From JAWKSY01 sp041402125 (GTDB lineage: Bacteria > Planctomycetota > GCA-002687715 > DRQF01): a DNA stretch of 64,000 nt. Below the pieces are notes generated by a model that saw only the letters and a list, made by a program, of their open reading frames with translations, was not told the DNA's origin and did not search any database. The DNA lies in contig JAWKSY010000007.1 in the NCBI GenBank assembly GCA_041402125.1, positions 200,420 to 264,419 of the forward strand, read 5' to 3'. Made by a program: the position numbers and the translations under genes. Positions within the stretch are counted from its first letter, which is position 1. The number at the start of each line of letters is the position of its first letter. Below, piece after piece: positions 35,853 through 43,702 of this stretch.

Positions 35853-36590
35853 GGTTCGAGCGCTTCTTCCTCCGCGAGGGCGAACTGCGCCCGGGAGCGC
35901 GCGTGACGCTCGACCCGGAGGAGTCGCGCCACCTCGCGTCCGTGCTCCGCAAACCCGTCGGGGCGGAGGTGTCGCTCTTCGACGGATCCGGCGTCGAGGC
36001 CCGGGCGCGCCTCGTCTCGCTCGACCGGCGCGGCGCCGAGCTCGAGATCACGGCCCGGGAGGATCGCAACCGTCGCCCGCCGCGCGACCTCGAACTCCTC
36101 GTCGCCCTCCCGCGCGGCGGGGCCGCGGACGACGTGCTCCGACGCGCGCTGGAGTGCGGCGCGAGCGTGGTGCGCCCCCTGCTCTGCGCGCGCTCGGTCC
36201 ACCGCGCCGAGCGGAAGAAGGAGGAGCGCCGCGGCGAGCGCTTCGAGCGCCTCGCCATCGCGGTGATGAAGCTCAGCGGCCGCAACGACCTCCCGCGACT
36301 CGAGGAGCCCGTGGCGCTCGGGGACGTCGCGCTCGCGCCCAGGACGACCGGCTTCTTCGGGAGCACCGACGAGGGGCGCCAAGCTCGCTCGCGTCGCTCG
36401 ATCTCGCGCCGGCGGGCGAGCGTCGCGCTCGTCGTCGGACCCGAGGGCGGCCTCGAGGACGGCGAGATCGACCACCTGCCCGGGCGCGCGGTTTCCGCGA
36501 CGTCGAAGGTTCGGACCGATGGTGCTGCGCGTCGAGACGGCCGTCGCCGTCGGCGTGGCGCTCCTCGCCAACGCCTGGTCGCGCCGTGCT
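35849..36590 (+). CDS. rsmE: 16S rRNA (uracil1498-N3)-methyltransferase RsmE (3' part frameshifted)
   Basis: N-terminus MRFERFFLREGEL with HLASVLRKPVGAEVSLFDGSG is the PUA-like RsmE domain. The SPOUT part shows LALPRG-like LLVALPRGGAADDVLRRA, ECGASVVRPLLCARSV, the SAM-knot motif VALVVGPEGGLEDGEID and MVLRVETAVAVGVALLA. These last pieces fall in different frames: breaks lie near 36378, 36420, 36482 and 36515. Each is small and the family sequence continues across it, so base-calling errors are the likely cause. The exact stop cannot be fixed; I place it near the start of the next gene. The enzyme methylates U1498 of 16S rRNA. Confidence 0.72.
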
Positions 36591-38488
36591 CGTCACTTCT
36601 CCACGGTCGAACTGGCGGACGGCGTGACGCGCACCTTCGAAGTCACCGCGCTCGGTCATCACCTTCGGCCGGGCGAAGACCTGCACCGTCGCCTCGAGGA
36701 CGCGGCGCTCTCTCGCGCACGCGCAGCTCGAGGTGGGCGCGACGGCGCCTTCCTGCGCGATCTCAGCTCGCGCAGCAGGACCTATCTCGGCGAGGAACGC
36801 ATCGACCGCGTCGAGCTCGCCGACGGCGACGTCATCCACATCGGCACCACGCGCATCGTCTTCCGGCCTCCGCGAGACGGCGGGACTCGACTCGCGTCCC
36901 GGCGAGACGGCGCTGGACAGCGAGCCTCTTCGCGCAAGGGCGGCGGCGGAGGAAGGGCCGGCGCCCGGCGTCGTCGCGCTGCGGCGGCTGCTCGCGATGA
37001 TCAAGCGGATCGCGGTCGAGCTCGAGCCGGAGCGCGTCCTCGCCCGGATCCTCGACGCGGCGATCGAGTTCGTGGACGCCGAGCGCGGCTTCCTCGTCAC
37101 CGTCGAGGACAGCTGCCTCCGCATTCCCGTCGCGCGCGACTTCTGGAAGAAGGACATCCCCTCGCCGGCCTTCGAGCTGAGCCGCTCGATCGCGCTCGAG
37201 GTCGTGCGCCGCGGTCGCCCGCTCCTCACCGACGACGCCATGCGCGACGAGCGCTTCGACGAGCGGGCCTCGGTCCACGACCTCCAGATCCGCTCCGTGC
37301 TCTGCGTCCCGCTGCGGCACGAGGGGAAAGGTCATCGGGGCGATCTACCTCGACAACCGCTTCAGCCGCCGCACCTTCGACCGCGCCGACCTCGAGGCGA
37401 TCGAGCTGCTGGCCGACCAGGCCGCCGTCTCATCTCGTGAACAGCGAGCGCCACGACGACGCGCAGCAGCGCGAGGCGAACGCCTCCGCGAGGAGGCGCG
37501 TCGAGTCTCGCGCGAGAAGGATGACTCGCGGCGCGTCTCCGGCAGCTCGAGCGGGCGCGCGGACTCACCACCCGCGACTTCGGGTCGGTGATCGGGCGCA
37601 GCAGTCGATGCGCGCCACCGCCTCCGCCTCGCCGACCGCTTCGTGGCCACGGATATCCCGATCCTCCTGGTGAAGGAAGCGGGACGAACTTGAAGCTCTC
37701 GCCGCGGGCGATCACGACCGAGTCCGCGCCGCGAGCGCGCCTTCGTCGCGATCGACGGGGCGGGTCTCGCGCCCGGACTCGTCGAGGCCGAGCTCTTCGG
37801 TCACGCGCGGGGCGCCTTCACGGGCGGCACCGAGGCCCGCCCCGGTCTCTTCGAATCGGCGGACGGCGGCACGCTCTACCTCTCGGGACTCGCCGACCTC
37901 GACCACGAGCTCCAGAAGGCGCTGCTCCGCGTCCTCGAGACGGGAGAGCTCCGCCGGCTCGGCGACCCCCGGCCGCGCCGCGTGGACGTCCGGCTGATCT
38001 CCGCCTCTTCCCGCGACCCCGGCGAGCTCGTGACCGCGGGGCTCCTGCGCGAGGACCTGCTCTACCGGCTCAAGGGCGCGCGCATCGATCTCCCCCCGCT
38101 CCGGGAGCGTCCGGAGGACGTCGCGCTCCTCGCCGGGCACTTCGCGCTGGAGGCCGGCGCCGATCTCGATTTCCGCCCCGAGACGCTCCGGGCCCTCGCC
38201 GCGCGGCGCTGGCCGGGGAACGTCCGCGAGCTCCGCCACGAGATCCAGCGCCTCGCGGTCGTGGCGGCCGGTCGTCCGATCCGTCCCGCCGACCTCTCGG
38301 CCGGGGACGAGTCGGCGAAAGACGAGGACTTCCCCGAGCTCCGCGGCGCGGTGGACGCGCTCGAGACCCAGCTCATCCGCCGGGCCCTCGAGGCGGCCGA
38401 GGGCAACAAGACGCGCGCGGCCGAGCTCCTCGGGCTCTCCCGGCTCGGGCTCCGGAAGAAGATGACCCGCCTCGGGATCGACGGCTGA
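36586..38488 (+). pseudogene. FHA-GAF-sigma54-type transcription activator (NtrC family), broken by several frameshifts
   Basis: Piecing frames together gives an FHA domain (TVELADGVTRTFEV, ITFGRAKTCTVA, SRAHAQLEVGAT), a GAF domain (RILDAAIEFVDAERGFLVTV, DLQIRSVLCVPLRHEG, AIYLDNRFSRRTFDRAD) and a sigma54-interaction AAA+ domain. The latter has the GAFTGG loop, ESADGGTLYLSGLADLDHEL and RRWPGNVRELRHEIQRLA, followed by a Fis-type helix-turn-helix (EAAEGNKTRAAELLGLSRLG). The Walker A region reads only GEGSGT before the frame is lost, as if about six bases were missing. At least five indels lie between 36600 and 37750; from about 37740 the frame is clean. Its target is probably the operon just downstream, which has a sigma54-type promoter. 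True pseudogene versus bad sequence cannot be settled here; I favour bad sequence. Confidence 0.72.
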
Positions 38489-38700
38489 AGGTCTTGGAAC
38501 TCAAGTCTCTCTGAGAAAAGCTCTTACGGTCGTGGCCGGGCGTCGTCTTCCCGAGGGGATTGGGCGAATCCGCGCCGGGCGGGTAAGGTGGTAACCCGGT
38601 AACCGATCGCGAGCGCGCGGCTTTACAGGTCGGCGGTCCGGACCGAGTCCCAAGCCCTTTCCCGAAAAAGACTTGAGAAGGTGCCGCGGTCACCCGTCCG

Positions 38701-38716
38701 TGGTATGTGGTTTGCG
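38701..38716 (+). promoter_or_regulatory. Candidate sigma54 (-24/-12) promoter of the second filament operon
   Basis: TGGTATGTGGTTTGCG matches the sigma54 pattern TGG-y-a-y-r-N4-TTGC with the required ten bases between GG and GC. Transcription would start near 38727, about 60 bases before the FHA gene, whose ATG follows GGAGGA. A GGTAACC direct repeat (38590-38604) and a CTTG-N5-CAAG dyad (38493-38505) upstream could be activator sites. A poor sigma70-like pair (TTGGGC-N18-TAAGGT at 38560) is the alternative. The rest of the 299-base gap is plain. Confidence 0.5.
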
Positions 38717-38787
38717 CTGAAACGACTTCCCGCGCGCCCCCGCCCAGGGGGCGATCACGCCGCGAGTCCCGGAGGATCCCCGATTCC

Positions 38788-41220
38788 ATGGCGAAGATCA
38801 TCGTCAGCGACGCCAACGGAGAGCGCGAGGTCGCTCTCGATCGAGACGAGATCTCGATCGGGAGGACGGCGCAGAACGACGTCGCCATCAAGGTGGCCGA
38901 GGCCTCGCGGCAGCACTGCCGCGTCGTCCGCGAAGGGAAGGCCTGGTTCGTCGAGGACCTCGGCAGCAGCAACGGAACCCGGGTCAACGGACGCCGGGTC
39001 ACGAAGTTCGAGCTGCAGGACGGCGACGAGATCCAGATCGGCGCGGCGACGATGCGCTTCCTCGAGAGCGACCTCGCCGGGCCCGTCGTGAGCGCCCCGA
39101 TGGGCGGAGACGACGACGAGATCGAGCTCGAGATCTCGCTCGACGACGACGCCTGGATCCGGTTCCTGAACACCGACCGGGCGGGCGAGAAGGTCGAGCT
39201 CGGCGGTCGGATCACGATCGGCCGCAAGTCGACCAACACGGTGTCGCTCAAGGAGCACGGCGTCTCCGGCACCCACGCCGAGATCGACAACCGGGGCGGC
39301 GAGTGGTTCGTCCGCGACCTCGGCTCGACGAACGGCATCATCGTCGACGGCGCGAAGGTCAAGGAGGCTCCGCTCGGGGCCGGCACCAGCCTCCGCATCG
39401 GATCGGTCCACTTCGTCGTCGGCGTCGCCGGCAGCGAGGGCGACGGCAGCCTGATCGACACGCTCGTGACGGAGGAGGTCGACCTCGACGACGAGATCTT
39501 CGCGATCTCGGAGAAGAACATGCAGCGCCGCCAGAAGGCCGCGCTGGCCCTCTGGGGCGTCGTCCTCGTCGCGGCGGGCGCGGGTCTCTTCTACTGGTTC
39601 AGCCAGACCGGCACGAAGGCCGACGGCACCCGCGCCGTCGAGCGCGTCTCGGGCAACCTCGTCATCGCCGGCGCCTCCTTCGAGGTCGACGAGGACCTCG
39701 GCGACTACCTGAGCACCGAGTCGGACGCGATCGACTACGAGGAGACCGACCGCCGCGCGCACTCCGGGGCGAGCAGCCTCGAGGTCTCCGCTCGCGGCGC
39801 CGGCACCCACGATCTGCGCTTCGAGGAGCCGCTTCCGGCCCTGGGCGGCTCCGATCAGCTCCGGATCGGCGGCTGGGTCCGCAACTCGGGCCTCGACGGC
39901 TTCGGCGGCTTCAGCCTCCTCTGGCTCGACGGTCGCGGCCGGGCGATGGGCCACTCGCGCCTCAACGCGCCGGCCGGACTCGGCGCCTTCACCGAGGTCT
40001 CGGGCCTCTACCGGGTGCCGAACGGCGCGCGGAGCGCCCGCCTCGCCGTTTCGGTCACCGACGGCAGTGGTCGCCTCCAGGTCGACGACGTCTTCGCGGT
40101 GAAGGTGCCGCGGGAGGAGCGCCAGGCGCTGACGGTCCAGGGCTTCGAGGCGATCCTCGAGCCCAACGGCCTGGCGACGATCACGCGCGACGCGCTCGAG
40201 GTCGTCGCCGACCTCGGCCTCCACTCGCGCTCGTCCGGGTCGCTCTCGTCCTGGCAGGACGTCTTCGTTCCCGGCGAGCTCCGCCGCGAGGCGGGGGTCC
40301 ACGCGCTCGACGGGACCATCGGAACCGAGGAGCGCGCGGTGAGCGCCGAGGTGCGCGCCCTCGGCGACGGCTTCGGCTTCGCGGTGTCGGGCGGCGGCGA
40401 CGGCGACGTCCTCGCCTTCCAGATCCCCGCGGATGACGACGTCGTGAGCGTCGCCCGCGAGGGCGGCACGCAGCGGCACGTCGACGCCTTCCGCCGGGAG
40501 GGCGTCACGACGCTCGTCGTCGGCAGCGGCGTCCGCGCGGCCGAGATCGATCTCGGCGAGCCCGGCGCGGTCGAGCTCCTCTCCGTCGGCGGTCGCTCCT
40601 GGCTCGTGCTGCCGCTCGTCGAGGGCCGCCGGGAGATCCGGATCCGCATCGACTTCTCGGGCGGCAACGAGGAGGCCCAGGCCGCGGTCCAGGCGGCCGA
40701 GCGCGCCGACCTCGTCGACCGCAAGCAGGGTCTCGCGATCACGCTCTACGAGGACGTCGTCAACCGCTTCCCCTTCCGCAAGGACCTCGTCGCCCGCGCC
40801 GAGGCGCGCCTCCGCGAGCTCCGCCGCGACGGCGAGGATTCGATCGCGTCGCTCGCGAAGCGCGCGGACGACATCGTCTTCTTCAAGCGCTTCGTCTACG
40901 ACTACGACGCCTTCTCCGCCGACGCTTCCGCTCTCGTCTCCCGCTACGAGGGGAGCGAGGTCGCGCGGGAGGCCCAGGCCCTCGTCGACCGCGTCGGCGC
41001 GGCCTGGGCGGAGTCGCGCGAGGAGGACCGCCTCGAGACCGCGCGGAACCACCTCGCCCGGGGGCAGGACCTCATGCAGCCCGGCGACGCCCTGCCGGTC
41101 GTGGCCCGGGGCTTCTTCCGCTCGGTCATCGCGCTGGCGCCGGAGACGGAGCTGGCGACGACGGCGCGGGCCGAACTCGACCGCATCAAGACCCTGATCG
41201 GGTCCAGCGAGGGGAACTGA
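38788..41220 (+). CDS. Double-FHA single-pass membrane protein with large periplasmic region
   Basis: 810 residues. Two cytoplasmic forkhead-associated domains come first: residues about 3-92 (ISIGRTAQNDVAI, ASRQHCRVV, LGSSNGTRVNG) and 112-210 (ITIGRKSTNTVSL, GVSGTHAEI, LGSTNGIIVDG). FHA domains bind phosphothreonine. A transmembrane helix follows at about 252-271, then a beta-rich region that looks like a carbohydrate-binding or jelly-roll fold (about 290-450), and a helical TPR-like C-terminus. It leads an operon of type II secretion-like genes with a two-base gap to the PilM-PilN fusion, so it may pass a phospho-signal across the membrane to the apparatus. That role is inference. Confidence 0.78.
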   Translation: MAKIIVSDANGEREVALDRDEISIGRTAQNDVAIKVAEASRQHCRVVREGKAWFVEDLGSSNGTRVNGRRVTKFELQDGDEIQIGAATMRFLESDLAGPVVSAPMGGDDDEIELEISLDDDAWIRFLNTDRAGEKVELGGRITIGRKSTNTVSLKEHGVSGTHAEIDNRGGEWFVRDLGSTNGIIVDGAKVKEAPLGAGTSLRIGSVHFVVGVAGSEGDGSLIDTLVTEEVDLDDEIFAISEKNMQRRQKAALALWGVVLVAAGAGLFYWFSQTGTKADGTRAVERVSGNLVIAGASFEVDEDLGDYLSTESDAIDYEETDRRAHSGASSLEVSARGAGTHDLRFEEPLPALGGSDQLRIGGWVRNSGLDGFGGFSLLWLDGRGRAMGHSRLNAPAGLGAFTEVSGLYRVPNGARSARLAVSVTDGSGRLQVDDVFAVKVPREERQALTVQGFEAILEPNGLATITRDALEVVADLGLHSRSSGSLSSWQDVFVPGELRREAGVHALDGTIGTEERAVSAEVRALGDGFGFAVSGGGDGDVLAFQIPADDDVVSVAREGGTQRHVDAFRREGVTTLVVGSGVRAAEIDLGEPGAVELLSVGGRSWLVLPLVEGRREIRIRIDFSGGNEEAQAAVQAAERADLVDRKQGLAITLYEDVVNRFPFRKDLVARAEARLRELRRDGEDSIASLAKRADDIVFFKRFVYDYDAFSADASALVSRYEGSEVAREAQALVDRVGAAWAESREEDRLETARNHLARGQDLMQPGDALPVVARGFFRSVIALAPETELATTARAELDRIKTLIGSSEGN

Positions 41221-41222
41221 GC

Positions 41223-42902
41223 ATGGCCATCCTGACGGGAATCGATCCCGGCACCTTCTCGATCAAGGTGGTCCAGGGCCAGATGGCCGGACCCCTCTTC
41301 AAGCTCACGCGCGCGATCGAGATCCCGATCGAGCCGAGCGACGATCCGGAGGCGGAGATCCTCCGGACGCTCCAGTCCGAGCTGCCGGGCCTGCGCCTCA
41401 AGCCCTCGCCGGCGCGGCTCGGCCTCACCGGCCGCGATCTCATGATCCGCTACACGGCCGTGCCGCCGGTGCCGCTCTGGCGCCTGCGGATGCTGATGGA
41501 CTTCGAGATCCAGGACATGTCGTCCTCGAGCGGCGAGCCGCTCTACGCCGACTACAACCTGCTGGCGACGGCCGAGGACGACGCCGACGAGCGCGTCCTC
41601 GTCGGCCTGGTGAAGAGCCACTTCCTCGAGTCGCGCCTCCGCGCGCTCCAGGGCGTGAAGGTGCCCTTCCGGTCGACGACTCCGAACTGCCTCGCGCTGT
41701 TCAACTCCTACCTCGCCTTCGGCGAACCGGCGCCGGAGTCCACCTACACGCTCCTCGTCGACGTCGGCGACCGCAACCTCGAGCTCGCGATCGAGAAGGA
41801 CGGCGAGCTCGTCTTCGCGCGCAACCTCGCGGGCGGCGGCGACCTCTTCACCGCCGCGATCGCCGAGGCCTTCGACGTCTCCACCGAGAAGGCGCGCGGT
41901 CTCAAGGACGAGTACGGCAACGTCACGCCGCGCGGCCGCGCGTCCTACGCCTCCAGCGCCGAGGAGCGCGTGGCGAACGCCATCATGGGCGTGGCGGGGC
42001 AGCTCGCCGGCATGATCCAGTCGACGCTGACCTTCGCGCGCTCGCAGAGAGGGCGTCCCGACCTCCGGATCGGGCGCGCGCTCATCTCCGGCGGCGGCGC
42101 GCAGCTCAAGGGGCTCGACGCCTACCTCGAGCAGAACCTCGGCGTGCCCGTCGGTCGCTTCGCGCCCGAGGCCGGGCTCGACACCTCGGCGCTGCCGGCC
42201 GACGAGGCGGAGGTCTTCGAGGCCGATCCCGGCGCCTTCGCGGTGGCGCTCGGCCTCGCGCGGATGTCGGAGCAGTCCGACGCCTTCGGCCTCGACATCG
42301 TGACCGACGCGATCAAGCGCAAGCGCAAGTTCACGCAGCGGACGCTCTACCTCGCGATGGCGGGCGTCGCGGCCGCGCTGTTCCTCGGATTCGTCTGGGT
42401 CGACCTCAGCGGCAAGGCCGCGAAGGCCGCCGACGCCGCCAAGAAGGCGCGCCGGGACGAGCGAACCGAGGCCCAGCGGCGCAAGGGCTACGACCAGGTC
42501 ATCGAGGAGGCGGATCGCGCGAAGGCCCGCCTCGACGCCCTGCTCGAGCGGAGCGGCAACGGCGCAAACCTGCTCCGGGCCGAGCGCCTCGTCCAGGGCG
42601 CGGCGCCGGCCTCGATGTGGGTCCGCTCGCTGACCGTCTCGCGCCGGCCGGTCTCGCCGCCCGGTCAGGAGACCGACCGCAAGCAGGCGGTCGAGAAGAG
42701 CATCGTCGTCCTGAAGGGCGAGATGGAACAGCTCGGCGCCACCGTCACGAAGGAATTCAACGACTTCGTGACCGCGCTCCGCGCCGATGCGACCAAGCCG
42801 CACGTCGTCGTCGTCGACGCTCCCTCGGGACGCGGCGGCGCCTTCGAGATCACGATCGACTTCAAGGGCTGGGACCAGCCGGAGCAGGGGACCGACGCAT
42901 GA
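41223..42902 (+). CDS. pilM: PilM-PilN fusion protein, copy 2
   Basis: 559 residues with the same plan as the protein at 14.1 kb. The PilM actin-like part (1-355) shows LTGIDPGTFSIKVVQGQ, LMIRYTAVPPVPLWRLRMLM, LLVDVGDRNLELAI (phosphate-2 motif), AEERVANAIMGVAGQLAGMI and ALISGGGAQLKGLDAYLEQ, closer to classical PilM than copy 1. A transmembrane helix lies at about 375-396, then a coiled coil and PilN-like periplasmic domain ending ITIDFKGWDQPEQGTDA. It should form the inner-membrane platform with the PilO-like protein whose ATG overlaps its stop. Confidence 0.85.
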   Translation: MAILTGIDPGTFSIKVVQGQMAGPLFKLTRAIEIPIEPSDDPEAEILRTLQSELPGLRLKPSPARLGLTGRDLMIRYTAVPPVPLWRLRMLMDFEIQDMSSSSGEPLYADYNLLATAEDDADERVLVGLVKSHFLESRLRALQGVKVPFRSTTPNCLALFNSYLAFGEPAPESTYTLLVDVGDRNLELAIEKDGELVFARNLAGGGDLFTAAIAEAFDVSTEKARGLKDEYGNVTPRGRASYASSAEERVANAIMGVAGQLAGMIQSTLTFARSQRGRPDLRIGRALISGGGAQLKGLDAYLEQNLGVPVGRFAPEAGLDTSALPADEAEVFEADPGAFAVALGLARMSEQSDAFGLDIVTDAIKRKRKFTQRTLYLAMAGVAAALFLGFVWVDLSGKAAKAADAAKKARRDERTEAQRRKGYDQVIEEADRAKARLDALLERSGNGANLLRAERLVQGAAPASMWVRSLTVSRRPVSPPGQETDRKQAVEKSIVVLKGEMEQLGATVTKEFNDFVTALRADATKPHVVVVDAPSGRGGAFEITIDFKGWDQPEQGTDA

Positions 42903-43702
42903 ACTTCGAGGAGTTCTGGCAGGAGAACAAGAGCTTCCTCCTGAAGATCGCGGCCGGCGGCCTGCTCTTCTTCGTGGGCTGGCTCATCGTCACCTCGCTC
43001 TTCGAGGAGGACATCGATCGCGACACCCGTCGCGCCAGTCGTTCCGCCTCGGCGGCGCGCAAGCTCAAGCTTCCGCCCGGCACGCGCGGCGAGGCCGACG
43101 CCAAGCTCGAGGAGCTGCAGGCGCAGCTCGCGGCCGTCGAGAAGGAGCTGATCTACGTCCCGGATCCGGGCTTCACGCTGCGCGGGGCCTCGGGCTCGAC
43201 CGACGTCTACTTCAACGACGTCGTGCAGCGCCTGACGACCGACCTCGTCGACGGGGCCTCCTCGCTCGACATCCGCATCGATTCGGGCCTCGGCCTGGCC
43301 GATGTCACGCCGCGTTCCGACCCGGAGCGGGAGTGGTATCTGAACGGGCTCGACGTCGTCCGCCGGGTCTGCCTCGCCGGCGTGGCCTCGGGCGTCGAGA
43401 GCATCGAGCCGATCAAGATCGCGCGCCCGCCGAAGTCGCGACGCGCGGAGGCCGACCGGGGTCTCCTGAAGGCCGTGCCGGTCGAGTTCGTCGCGGTGGG
43501 TTCGGCCATCGCGATCGACGGTCTCCTGCGCTCGCTCGAGCTGCCGGGGCGTCGCCTGTCCGTGGTCCGGGCCGCCATCACCTCGCTCGAGGGAGATCGC
43601 AACGCGGCCGTCCGCTTCGGCGGCGAGAGCCTGGTGCGCCTCGACCTCTCGGTCGAGGCCCTGCAGCTCGACGCCGTCGCCGACGAGGATGATCAGTCAT
43701 GA
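42899..43702 (+). CDS. PilO-like inner-membrane protein, copy 2
   Basis: 267 residues: short cytoplasmic start (MNFEEFWQENKSFLL), one transmembrane helix at about 15-35, a coiled coil at about 60-85 (EADAKLEELQAQLAAVEKEL) and an alpha/beta periplasmic domain. The size and membrane topology match PilO/GspM. The gene overlaps both neighbours by four bases, and its context between PilM-PilN and the pseudopilins supports the assignment more than the sequence itself. Confidence 0.6.
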   Translation: MNFEEFWQENKSFLLKIAAGGLLFFVGWLIVTSLFEEDIDRDTRRASRSASAARKLKLPPGTRGEADAKLEELQAQLAAVEKELIYVPDPGFTLRGASGSTDVYFNDVVQRLTTDLVDGASSLDIRIDSGLGLADVTPRSDPEREWYLNGLDVVRRVCLAGVASGVESIEPIKIARPPKSRRAEADRGLLKAVPVEFVAVGSAIAIDGLLRSLELPGRRLSVVRAAITSLEGDRNAAVRFGGESLVRLDLSVEALQLDAVADEDDQS

